Shown here piece after piece: positions 1 to 9,125 of a stretch of 12,732 nt of DNA (within the stretch, counting starts at the first letter, position 1; the number at the start of each line of letters is the position of its first letter). The stretch is from contig JAAMXP010006349.1 of assembly GCA_019693395.1 (NCBI GenBank), forward strand, positions 1 through 12,732, read 5' to 3'. The DNA comes from Ettlia oleoabundans. Lineage: Eukaryota > Chlorophyta > Chlorophyceae > Chlamydomonadales. The notes below the pieces were generated by a model, which worked only from the letters and a program-made list of their open reading frames with translations, made no database searches and was not told the DNA's origin. Both the position numbers and the translations under genes were made by a program.

Positions 1-60
1 CCCCACCCCACCGCCACTACCACTACCACAACACACACCCCACCACCCACCCACACGCAC
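1..60 (+). repeat. CCA/CA-rich low-complexity intron tail
   Basis: Almost entirely C and A with CCACCC, CTACCA and ACACAC units. It lies in the intron upstream of the first visible exon, whose acceptor is TACTGCAG ending at 138. Confidence 0.8.
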
Positions 61-138
61 GTACGCATTATGTTTGGTTTTCCGAACTGCCTGTCGCCAT
101 TCTTACGTCTTATCGCATTGCCTGCTGACATACTGCAG

Positions 139-499
139 TTGAGCAGAAGGCGCGCCTGAAACTGGAGAAAGAGCTAGAGAAGGACAGGAGGAAAGTGGAG
201 CGTGGCCAGTGAGTTGCCACAGTCTGAATAGCATCCGCCATGGGGTCGCATGTGATGCATTCCATACCCTCTCAATTGGAGGTGCTATTTGAGTATCAAC
301 CCGCCGCAGTTTGTAGTCCCCTGCATGTCTGCTCCTCACCTGTTCCTGTGCGCTTTTTGTGTGCCCTGCCCTGCCGCCTTCCACTGTTCATTCAGGATGA
401 GCGATGCAATGCTGAAGAGGCGGGAGCAGGAGCGCTTGCAGCAAAAAGCGGTCTACATTGCGGCGCAACGACGGCAGGCAGAGCTGAATGCCACCGTGG
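139..499 (+). other. Charged helical segment (exons 1-2 of the visible gene)
   Basis: The two exons encode a run almost entirely of Glu, Lys, Arg, Gln, Leu and Ala (residues 1-57), beginning EQKARLKLEKELEKDRRKVE. The heptad-like leucine spacing and charge alternation suggest a long helix or coiled coil just before the DDT domain, as is common in BAZ/ACF1-type proteins. Donor of the first exon is CCA/GTGAGT; acceptor of the second is TTCAG. Confidence 0.75.
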
Positions 500-3400
500 G
501 TGCGTAAATTGCATTGCTAGGGGTGCTCTCGAGTGCTTTGCCTTGTTTGAAATGTTGGCCGGCATTGGGTTGCCTGGCGCCTCACTGGGTCGGGTGTGCA
601 TTCAAGTAGTTCTTCCAGGCAGACGCCCTTATTACCCTCAGCTGATCTCACAGGCTTGCTGTGCTTTCTAAGTGGCACTCAGACTGTTTCGCCTACGTTT
701 TGCTTGTTTGAAATTTTTACTACGGCAAGCTGGCATCAAGCCGTCTCCCTCGTTGCGACTCTCTCCCTTCCCTGCCGTGTAAACGTGTTTGCCTCCTCAA
801 CTGACAACTCGGTGCAAATAATATGCCGCCACAGCATGACGATCCTTCCTGCATCTATGCCCTGAACTTCTACTGCTGCATTTCTCGTTTGCAGAGGACA
901 CAGAGCTGCCAAATGCCGATGAGGCGCCGCCAGTGCCCTCCCAGGTTGCCACGGGTCGCCTGCCGCTGCACCAGCAGGCTGTGCTGTTGGAGGCCTGGCA
1001 GTTTGTGAGCAGGCAAGCTGGCCCTGAGCACGGCAGTGCGCTGTTTTGTGATGTGGACTTATGCTGGTGATTGCCTCTGCACTGTGTGTGGCTTGTTGAT
1101 GTCGCAGATGCAACCGGTTCTTTGAAGCAAGGCTGATGGCTTCCAACTTTATCCTGATTGGCACCTCAGAGCTTGCCCTCTAGTTTCTGTTCACCGTGCT
1201 GCAGGTTTGGTGTGCCGCTGCTGCACTTCACAGAGGGCGAGCAGCTGCCCACCCTGCAGCAGCTGGAGTGTGCACTGCTAGGAGAGGCGCCGCCACCCCG
1301 CCCAGTGGAGGAGGAGCAGCCTCTGTCACCAACCATGTCAGCTGCAGAGGGCGGAGATGGTCAGCAGCCGCAGGCCCCACCGCCTCCCGGTGCGGCTGTC
1401 CAGCTGCAGATGGCCCTGGTGGATTTCTTGGTGGGAGGTTTGTTCGTGGAAACCGCTCAAGCCATCATTGGTGGGTGCTTGTTGTTCATAAATACCTTTA
1501 CTGTTGATGCACAGATTATTCGACAAATGCGAGGTCACTGAGAGTTGCAAGTTCAAAGCACCCTCTATGCCAGCCCCTGGCTCGTGGCTGAGGAATGGCC
1601 TCTGTTGCGAGTTTACTTTCCTCATGCCCATTTTGCTGTTGATTGGCGCCCTCAACTGCATGCCGCTGCTAGTCAAACAACTTGCCCCACTCCTGCCAGC
1701 TTCCCAATCCATGTCCACTTGGTGCTGCGTTCTGCCTTTGTTGCAGGTGCCAATAGCGACATCACGATGGCTGATCTGCGAGGGCCTGGCAAGCACTCGC
1801 TGCACCCGCTTACAGTGCAGCAGGACACCTGGCAGGAGGTGGGGGCTCCAGCGGAGTTCTTTTTGGCCTTAGGCTGGTTGCCGTGTAATCCGCCCTCCAT
1901 TCTGCACATCCACCCAACGCATGCTGCTGCCTCTGCCTTGCTGTGCTCCTGGGATGCACTGCCAAGTGTGTTCAAGAGCATCTTTCAATGCATTCCAAGT
2001 TTGCTGCAGGCTGCAAGGCGCTACCTCACAGTCCTTGCTACCAGCTCCATGACCCAGGCCAAGGACAGCGGCGCAGCAGGTGGGGTTCTTCCTATGCGTA
2101 CAATCTGAGCCAGACACCACCGGCTAACCCATGCTGCGCCGATAAAGGGCCTACCGTCGTTTACTGTAGTTGTCGCCTCTTCATTACCCCGTCGACTGTC
2201 AGCCCCTCCTGACCTTGGCGTATACTTCCAACCGTGACTGCTTGCGCCTCCTATTCTCTCTGCAGGCACTTCCTCCCCTCTGTCGGTGATGGACCCTTGG
2301 GTGATCCTGCAGTACCTCACTGCAGGTACAGCTGGCTGCCGCACAACTGGTCCAGCAGCCCGTGCCATTTGTTTTGTTCTGCCTTGTCCATGGTAGCGAC
2401 GGCGGGCAGCTGGCTTTACCAACACTGAGTGTTGTGGAACAGAGGGAGCTCACCAACTATATCACGATCCTCGTTTCATATCCCACCCTTGTGTTGCCCC
2501 TCTACATTGCAGGCCCGCCAGCCACATTGACACAGGGCGCAGCCACCCTGCCCCGTGGTGCTAGCAAGACTGCTGGCCACTCACTCATAGCCAGGGCTGA
2601 TGCCACGGCTGTGGCCGAGGCACAGCAGGCCTTTGCCGACTGTACGGTTGGGAGTGGCGGCAGGAGTGCTGAGGAGCAGCAGCTGCAGCATCAGCTGTTG
2701 CGCTGCATCCTGAGGGAGGTCATCCAGGCCAGCAAGGTGGGGGAGGCAAGTGGATGGGATGGTTTGTGTATAACATTGATGACCCTTCTCTGCGCCCATA
2801 ACGCCATGCCTTCACCCGCCCCTTTCTCCATCCTGGGCCCTCATATTATGGTGCAAGTGCTGTACTGTCACATGGCAGTTCTTCCTGCGCTGCACACCAC
2901 TTCCAGCAGTTGGTACTGATCATACATGATTCGCTGTTCTTGCCTTCCTGCCTGCCTGCAGATGAAGAAGGGGGATGCGCGCGTGCTGAGCTATGGCGGG
3001 CAGGCAGCCGCTGCGGCTGCCAAATTTGGGCGGCCCATGGATTTCAAGTGTATCGCAGCACGCATTGACGCTGGTAGGGAGAGTCAGCTCGCAGATCGTA
3101 ATTGGGTTGCAGGCCCTGGTTTGACCTGCGTGCCGCCGTCAGCTGTCACACAGTCAACCCAGCACCCAACTGCAATGCGTATGTCTTCTACTATGGCCTC
3201 CTCCAAACATTTCCTTGCCCGCTCTCGACACCCTGCAGGCGTGTACACAGCACTACCCGACCCCTTGGCTGCGTTTGCCGCCGACCTTAAGTACGCCTGC
3301 TCCCTCTACCAAGCTGCCTGCAACAAGCCCCACTCGCTTTTTGCTCAGGAGTACCTTGATAAGTGTGAGTTAGGCGCGGATTAATCCATTGTAGCAGTAA

Positions 3401-6400
3401 TATTTCCACGCATCGGTGATTTGGGAAATCAGGCTGCCCTTTGCCAAGTTTGAGGCTGGTCCGAGACCGTTACTGTCGGATTTCAACCTTTTGCTGGTGG
3501 CTGGCAGTTCATGCTCGCATGCCTGTGTGGCTGCATTATTAGCTGTGTGGTATCTCGGCTCTGCAGCGTTAAGTTCAGGGCCAAGATACCACACAGCTAA
3601 TAATGCAGCAACCTTGCAGCTTGACAATGAAACAGTTCTTTGACCCGTCTGCCTCACACTTTTCATCTATCCTGCAGCTGCGCCTGAGCTGGCGGCACTA
3701 GCTGTGAGCAAGCTGGACCAGGCCTTGCGGGAGCTGCAGGTGACGGGTGCAGCCGACTACATAGCCCACCACGCGCCGCTGCCGCAGCAGCGCCGCCCTC
3801 GCTCTGCCCCGGAGTCTGCCATCAAGCAGCAAGAAGCAGGCGCCAAGCAGGATGGGGCAGCAGGGGCGGCGACTCCAGGCTCCACTGCTTCCCGGGAGGG
3901 GTCGGTGGAGCCATCCTCGCAGGCGGGAGAGGATGGACAGGGCCCGGGGCTGGGGCAGCGCCTAGTGACAGATGCCGTGCGTGACCTGGACAGGTGCGAG
4001 GGCTATTGCAGCAGGGGCCATATTCAGCGCTGAGATGTCAAATTGCTGGGGTAACCAGGTCTCGTTCCAACCTTGCTGGTTCTCTTGTGTTGTAGTGGTT
4101 AACGTGGGTGACTGTTGAAAAACTGCCCCTTTATGTCCCCACCTGCAGGCTTTTTGCACCGTTCAAAGACCACAGTGCCAGCACTTGGCGCGGCTGCTTG
4201 GTCTGCTGGAACGGTGAGTGCTCGATTATTTGCGACAACACATAGCACGCAGTCCAGCACACTTCCCGGCGACAGCCTCCACTCATATGGATTGCCACTT
4301 GTCTTCCATCCACATGTCGATGCAACTTGCTGCATGTCTTGTTGATCAGCTGTGTGTTTAGACTCGCCCTACCTGTTCATTGAGCCAGGCTGAGAATGTT
4401 TATCACCTCGCATAGCTATGTACTGGCAAGCCAGGCTGCACCCCTCTGATCCTCCTTTCATGCCTTGTATCGATCCTCCCTTCATGCGTCGCATGTGTTG
4501 GCATAAGGGCCGGCTTTGTTGTCCCTCAGAATTTTACGGCATGTTTGTGTCAGCCTGAGCTAACTCAGCCACAGCAAGTTTGGACTGACGAATGGTCTTT
4601 GCGACTTCTGCAAACGAGGCTACTAAGCAGCCTTTGCTGGGTCATTCAGTTGCAGAAGTTGCTAAGATCCGTCAGTCTGACCTTGCTGTGCCTGAGATAG
4701 CTCAGGTTGTCAAGCACATGGCCATTCGTTTGGTTCATTAAGTTCAGGAAGTATAACAGTGGAGGCCATTATGCGCCGCCACTTTTGCCATTCAGGTCCT
4801 TCAGCCTGCTTCATGCAGCACCACCCCTGACCTTTGTGATCCCAGTACTTCTGCTTCTGCCTCTGTGTTGGATGCTGCCCGAAGCAAGCAAATTTCTCCA
4901 ATACAGACAGCTCCAAGCGCAAGTTTGACTTCGGCAGGCGCGCTATGCCATGGCGCATGGCCAAACCCCTACCATCTCGACCCTTGCTTTGAGACACGTC
5001 TCCCCCTTTGCCCAACCTAATGCTTCCTTACCAACAGACGATGACCCAACACGCTTGCTGGTCTGCGATGCCTGTGACTGCCAGCACCACAGCTACTGCC
5101 TGGAACCGCCATTGGAGGAGCTGCCGCTGCAGACGGTGAGCGATGGCAGATGGCTTCCCGTCCCTGTGGGGTGGTCCAGTGGCAGCAATGCTTTCCTTTT
5201 GCATTTTTGAATCAGGTTTTCGCGCAATGGTAGCCTTTCCTTCTCTGGCTTGCCACTTGTCTTGGTCTGTTGCCTTCACAGTCGCTGGCTCCGGTACCTC
5301 TGTTACCGTCCATTTACATTGAGCCTCATCGCTCTTGCCATGGGTATAATGGTTGTAGGAGCCCTTCCTCTGCCCCCGCTGCCGAAAGTTGGGCGACCCC
5401 AGCGCTGTGAGCGGCGGCAAGCCTCTCACTGTTGAGTTTGCCCGGGCCAGCATTGGGGAGACCGCGTGGCGCATGGCACAGCTGCTGGCGACTCGGGACT
5501 ACAGGTGGGGCTGCCCTCCTGCTCCTGGTGCTGTGACCCAGCCTACAAATATATTGTAGGCTGGGACATGATGCTATGTGTGGGCTGCTGCTTGGAGAGT
5601 GTGCGAAAGGCACTCTGCATCAGCTTGGAGCTTCATGAAGAAGTTTGATGGCAGGTCAGGTTCTCTAAGGTAAAACATACAGCGACCTGCCCTGGCTCAC
5701 CAGCTGCCTTTCATATGTGGGTGTGTTGTTGTGCTGTGCAGTGAGTGGGACGTCGAGGACCGCTGTGCGCTGCTGCGCCTGTTGTGCACGCTGTGCGCTG
5801 AGTCGGTGCAGCTGCATGATACGCTGCATGGGGAGGAGGATGAGGTGAGGCTGCTGCCTTCAGCACCTGCTGAGTTGTCCCCCTTCCCCCTTGAAGTCAC
5901 TGTTGTGGGTTTTCGTCATGACTTGAATGAATCAGCTCATGATTCCAGACATGTGCCTATAATTTCCTTACTCTATTGGCCACCTCTCCAAAGTGAGACC
6001 GACACTTTTGCTTGCTGTAATGTGCAGGTCAAAGACAAGAAGAAAGAAATCGCGCAGCTCAAGGCGGAGGTAAAGCGACTGCAGGCGGAGATCACAGCAG
6101 CGCAGCAGCAGCAACAGCAGCAGGCAGCCCAGCAGCAGCAGCCGGCAGGCGAGGGTGGCGGGCAAGGTGATACCGTGCAGCCTCCTGCTGGCTCGGCGGC
6201 GCTGCCCCCGCTGCCTCCGCAGCCATCGCGGCAGAGTGCGCGGCGGGGGAGGGATCCTGTTGCTGAAATTGACTCAATGGTGGAGCGGATCAGCAAGCTG
6301 GAACACGACATTGCTCAGGTGAATTGGAGAATGGTGCTGGCTGATATGCACCAACTATGCAGTTCGTTTGCTTGGGATACAAATGCTGGTTATTAGAAGC

Positions 6401-9037
6401 TAATTACTGGAGCATGCTGCTTATTTTGCTGTTGCGACCAAGACGACAGTGCCACTGGGTCATCATCAACGTTGCCCCATCGTCTGCCGCTTTTGTGTTT
6501 CCCAAGTGCGCCATAAAGCCGAGTATCTTGGTTTGCTTGCCCAATGTTCGTTTGCTAAATTTGTAGGTGGGCCCCGTAAGGCTGGAACCGATTGGTCTTG
6601 ACCGGCACTACAACCGTTATTGGCTGTTGCCGGCAGCGGCCACCGCTTCTGACCCCGCGCTTGCGCCGCCGGGAGCACCGCCGCTGCTGGTGGTTGAGCG
6701 CCACTCGCTCGATAACTTGCTGCCGCCCAGTGTGGAGGCTGCTGCGGCTGCAGTGAGGGGACAGGATCCCAGCAATACAGGCGGTACGGACAGCTGGCAG
6801 ATTGGGCTGTACAACAGCATCCTGCACCTGCAGCAGCTGGCGCAGTGGCTCAACCCCAAAGGCATCAGGGAAAAGCCGCTGGTGGGGCATGTCACAACGT
6901 TGCTGGACCAGCACCGCCAGTTTGTAATGAGCCATGTGCCGCCACGTGCCCCCTTGGAGGACTCCCAGCCGGTTGCTCCAGCGGCAATCAGGGCTGCTGG
7001 TGTGGCGCGTCTGCAACAAGCGATGCTGTCCTTTGAGGAGGGCAACCAGTCAGGAACCTACGACGACCTCAGCGGCAGTGATCAGCGACGGCAGGGTTGG
7101 CGCCAGATGGTGGCAGCTGCCACCACACCGCAGGTGAGTGGGAGGGCGGTTGGTGCTGTTTGGTAGTTGTGAGGCATGGCATTGCAGCAGCCGAGTTGCT
7201 GTTGCTGTCCACCAGAAGTGCCCGCGCAAGACCCTCTCCTGCCTGCACCCATCGTTTCCGCCCCTTCAACCTTGCAGACGCTAATGGCTGCGGTATTGGT
7301 CCTTGAGGGAATGGTGCGGCCTGAGTATTTGAAGCCCCATTGGCGCCCCTTCTCCATGCCTGCCCCGCAGCCAGCAGACACGGGTGAGTTGCGCATCCGC
7401 CCCCTTTTGAAGGCCAGGCGACCCCAGCTGTACATTTACCTGATTTTCAGATATTACATATAATTGATTTTCAGAGATGACACACGACATCATGCTTTGC
7501 CATGCTGTGATCAGCGCCGATCTGCGGTACATTTGCCTCAGCAACAGGTCTGTGTGACATGCTGGGCCACAAGGGTATGACCTGCAACCTGATTGCTTGG
7601 TTGTGCACTCAACTCCTCCGAGTAGGTACGCTGTCTGCGGTGTGGTTGCGCTTGGAGGCACTCAAGGCGTGTGTAAAGCTGAAGCTCACGCTCAACATGC
7701 GGGCGCTCAAGGATGCTATGGGCGGTGCTTTGATGCCGGGGGCTGGAGCCAGGTTGGTGTCGGTGGTTTGCCTCAAGTGGTGGGCAGCGTATTTAGGCGT
7801 GGCCTTGCGGGCTGCAGCAGTTTGAGATGGCGCTGTTCTTGAAGAGCAGTAAAAACACAAGGCCGAGTAGGCGGCTTTCAGCGAGTGCTTGGCGCATAGC
7901 TCCTATGCAGCTGTCAATTGCTCAGCTCAGTAGGTTGGGACTCTCATTGTGCAGGTATAGCCTCCGTGAGCCCAAGCCGCTGCTCAAGCGCTCGTATTAC
8001 GAAGGTGGGACTGGAATGGTGGCAGTCGCTGGCCGCTTGGGGTTGTTTTGGCTGGCAGGCGTTTGCCAAACGTGACTGCCATTTAGGGCCTTTTCAGCGA
8101 GCCAGGTCGAGCGGTTCCTTGCCACCCCCTCAATCTGCTCTTTAGGCTTTCCTAAGTTTGTGTTTCATCTGCAGGCCCAGAACCAACCTCTCGTGCTGGC
8201 AGTGCTGATTCAGATGAGGAGGGGTCTCAGGACGCTAAGGAGACGCGTGCCGAGCGTGCTGCCAAGCGTGCCAAGCAGCGCGGGACAGTAGGTGAGCGCC
8301 GGTAGGCAATCTCCCACCTGCTCGGCACTGAGCATCTTGGCAGCTGTTCTTCTGGCGGGTATGGCCATGCAAGCTACAGTATCATTGGTAAAGTGTGGAG
8401 CCTCTACGATGGCATGGCAATTCACTCACCTGAGGCTGCATGCCACAGGGCCCTTTGCGTATTATCAACCCTGGGCGTGCCGCATGCGGCCGACTGTGTC
8501 AATTGCTCCTTGCCTGCCAGGTTGCTGTCTGCTCCCCTTCCACCTCCCTGTCCATGATTGCTCACCACTCAAACCTCTAGCAGTAGTGCTTATCTGGTTG
8601 CCAGACTTTGGTTGTTGCCCTGTGCCCTGCCCCTGATCCACTTGAGCAGATGACGAGGTTGTGGCCCAAGAGCTGCATGCGGAGCTAAACCCCGGGGCCA
8701 GGCGCACACGACAACGGCAATCGCCAGCCTACGACCAGCATGACCACACATATGAGGATGATGAGGCGGATGGGGAGGAAGATCAGGTGGATTTGTACTT
8801 ACCCAGGGTGTACCCTACTAGTTGTGTGCATGCTGCCAACCTGCCTGCCGGTTGAAGAGCACCCTTCGACATATGCGCACCACCACAGCCATGCATCATC
8901 CAACCAGGCTAGCTGCTAGGGATGACACATGCATGTACAGCCATCGTTACCGGTGTCTTCTTGTGTTTGTTGTGGTATAGGACGAGGAGCAGAGCCCTGT
9001 TGAAGATTCGGACATGAAGGATGTGGGGTCCGACTGA
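139..9037 (+). CDS. DDT-bromodomain-PHD-WHIM/WSD chromatin-remodeling subunit, 5'-partial, 23 exons
   Basis: Exons: 139-208, 396-499, 895-1012, 1205-1470, 1747-1838, 2010-2079, 2266-2325, 2513-2736, 2962-3073, 3239-3364, 3678-3993, 4149-4213, 5038-5135, 5359-5504, 5742-5844, 6028-6318, 6567-7133, 7278-7383, 7626-7752, 7955-8004, 8175-8291, 8650-8786, 8981-9037 (stop TGA). All junctions keep phase; all are GT-AG except the GC-AG intron 1013-1204. The start codon lies upstream: exon 139 opens with two bases finishing a split codon. The visible 1139 residues (residue 1 = codon at 141) carry charged helix 1-57, DDT about 82-185, bromodomain about 315-415, PHD 535-581, WHIM1-like about 605-656, coiled coil and poly-Gln 657-697, WSD about 754-964, basic/acidic tail about 1037-1139. 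By family knowledge such proteins are nuclear, non-catalytic partners of ISWI ATPases: DDT/WHIM/WSD dock the ATPase and linker DNA, while bromodomain and PHD read histone tails. The exact orthologue is not recognised; ACF1/BAZ-like or plant MBD9-like are options. Confidence 0.87.
895..1470 (+). other. DDT domain (two exons, split by a GC-AG intron)
   Basis: After splicing 1012 to 1205 the protein reads LLEAWQFVSRFGVPLLHFTE, then TLQQLECALLG, then a Pro/Glu-rich insert (residues about 124-158), then LQMALVDFLVGGLFVETAQAI. This matches the DDT pattern of a first helix ending in an F..FG motif, a TLE.LE.AL helix, and a third hydrophobic helix, with a species-specific insert before the last helix. 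In ISWI complexes DDT contacts the remodeler ATPase and DNA. A short segment with TWQEAARRYL follows at the 1838/2010 junction and resembles the post-DDT helix seen in plant DDT proteins. Confidence 0.82.
1013..1204 (+). other. GC-AG intron within the DDT domain
   Basis: Donor is AG/GCAAGC at 1013 and acceptor is TGCTGCAG ending at 1204. This joins FVSR to FGVPLL in frame. A canonical GTGAGC donor 8 nt upstream at 1005 breaks the frame with this acceptor. A 24-nt candidate microexon, 1108-1131 (CNRFFEA), could be included in frame only with a second GC donor at 1132. Confidence 0.7.
2513..3364 (+). other. Divergent bromodomain (three exons)
   Basis: The segment LLRCILREVI (end of exon 2513-2736) could be helix Z. 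Exons 2962-3073 and 3239-3364 give GRPMDFKCIAARIDAGVY, then FAADLKYACSLYQAACNKPH. The PMDF motif, the ARIDAG.Y stretch, the FAADL helix and the Asn (residue 400) before KP align with the bromodomain core. That Asn is at the position of the conserved acetyl-lysine-binding Asn. The ZA loop is atypical: it has six alanines and no recognisable WPF shelf, and the usual YN is CN. Binding may therefore be weak or altered. Fold call is good; acetyl-lysine binding is inference. Confidence 0.72.
3527..3612. repeat. Intronic inverted repeat with 39-nt arms
   Basis: Left arm 3527-3565 and right arm 3574-3612 are reverse complements at 35 of 39 positions, with an 8-nt loop and an unbroken 26-bp core (3530-3555) that includes ATTAGCTGTGTGGTATCT. 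It lies in the 3365-3677 intron. It may be a small MITE-like element or a small-RNA hairpin. Confidence 0.9.
4448..4495. repeat. Two-copy 24-nt tandem repeat
   Basis: Units 4448-4471 and 4472-4495 both begin GATCCTCC and contain TTCATGC; they agree at 19 of 24 positions. Located in the 824-nt intron just before the long hairpin. Confidence 0.65.
4542..4718. repeat. Long imperfect hairpin in the PHD-splitting intron
   Basis: Outer arms 4542-4589 and 4671-4718 pair imperfectly over 48 positions, including blocks CCTGAGCTA, CTCAG, CACAGCAAG and ACTGAC. Inner blocks continue, with ACTTCTGCAA (4604-4613) matching TTGCAGAAGT (4650-4659), and the loop has a small AGGCT/AGCCT stem. The whole 177 nt would fold as one long bulged hairpin. 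MITE-like or miRNA-precursor-like; no target-site duplication is obvious. Confidence 0.82.
5359..5844 (+). other. WHIM1-like segment after the PHD finger
   Basis: Downstream of the last PHD cysteines the protein reads AWRMAQLLATRDYSEWDVED, then RCALLRLLCTLCAESVQLHD (residues about 605-656). The pattern L..LL..LC....S..LHD matches the WHIM1 helix that follows DDT in ISWI-associated proteins. The exon ends in an acidic EEDE stretch. Exact boundaries are uncertain. Confidence 0.65.
5537..5565. repeat. Perfect 12-bp palindrome in intron 5505-5741
   Basis: CCCAGCCTACAA at 5537-5548 and its exact reverse complement at 5554-5565, separated by a 5-nt ATATA loop. Confidence 0.9.
6028..6318 (+). other. 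Coiled coil followed by poly-Gln and Pro-rich linker
   Basis: Begins KDKKKEIAQLKAEVKRLQ, a clear heptad coiled coil, followed by a Gln run (about residues 681-697, mixed CAG/CAA) and a Gly/Pro-rich linker, then a second short helix with MVERISKLEHDIAQ. It connects the WHIM1-like and WSD segments. The CAG tract is at 6103-6149 and is likely length-polymorphic. Confidence 0.8.
6567..7383 (+). other. WSD/WHIM2-3 module (exons 6567-7133 and 7278-7383)
   Basis: Starts VGPVRLEPIGLDRHYNRYWL, matching the R..P.G.DR..NRYW motif that opens WSD. Later WQIGLYNSILHLQQLAQWLN then PKGIRE matches the W.fY...e.l..L...LN..G.RE motif of WHIM2/3. The next exon has LMAAVLVLEGMVRPEYLKPHW, like the closing helix of the module. 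In ACF1-type proteins this region measures linker DNA and contacts the ATPase. The largest exon of the window (567 nt) encodes most of it. Confidence 0.88.
7441..7474 (+). repeat. Direct repeat of TGATTTTCAG forming tandem acceptors
   Basis: TGATTTTCAG occurs at 7441-7450 and 7465-7474 in intron 7384-7625. Both copies look like 3' splice sites. The second would open a cryptic exon 7475-7547. Confidence 0.7.
7626..9037 (+). other. Basic then acidic C-terminal tail exons
   Basis: Exons 7626-7752 and 7955-8004 encode a helical LSAVWLRLEALKACVKLK stretch and KPLLKRSYYEG. Exon 8175-8291 is a mixed-charge low-complexity stretch with SADSDEEGSQ and a basic RAERAAKRAKQR that could be a nuclear localisation signal. 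Exons 8650-8786 and 8981-9037 are acidic (YEDDEADGEED, VEDSDMKDVGSD-stop). Acidic tails of this sort often bind histones or chaperones; here that is inference only. Confidence 0.75.
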
Positions 9038-9125
9038 GGAAGGATGCCGTGTTGGTATTCCTCATATCTGGTAAACACAGGTCTGAGACGCTGCCGTTCC
9101 GTCTGTTCTTGCTGTCTGTATTTCA

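Larger units (their letters stand above)
4149..5504 (+). other. PHD finger (exons 4149-4213, 5038-5135, 5359-5504)
   Basis: Spliced sequence gives GCLVCWNDDD, LLVCDACDCQHHSYCLEPPL and EPFLCPRC. Zinc ligands are Cys535, Cys538, Cys550, Cys553, His558, Cys561, Cys578 and Cys581, with spacing C-x2-C-x11-C-x2-C-x4-H-x2-C-x16-C-x2-C, a canonical C4HC3 PHD. The domain is assembled across an 824-nt intron carrying a long hairpin, which supports those splice choices. PHD fingers of this class commonly read the histone H3 tail. The acidic DDD after the second cysteine resembles fingers that bind unmodified H3K4, but the state cannot be told from sequence alone. Confidence 0.93.

Noticed and set aside
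1005..1006. Canonical GT donor (TTT/GTGAGC) ending the third exon
   Set aside because: It leaves phase 0, which does not match the phase-2 acceptor at 1205 needed for the DDT reading frame; the GC donor at 1013 does.
3370..3666. Open frames on both strands that share AVWYLG-like words
   Set aside because: The shared peptide words come from the intronic inverted repeat, which reads similarly on both strands; no coding evidence.
5973..6311. Cys/Leu-rich minus-strand frames opposite the poly-Gln exon
   Set aside because: Antisense shadow of CAG repeats (GCT/CTG reads as Ala, Leu or Cys).
6555..7045. Long minus-strand open frames opposite the WSD exon
   Set aside because: Shadows of the plus-strand exon, which has clear WSD motifs and in-phase splice sites.
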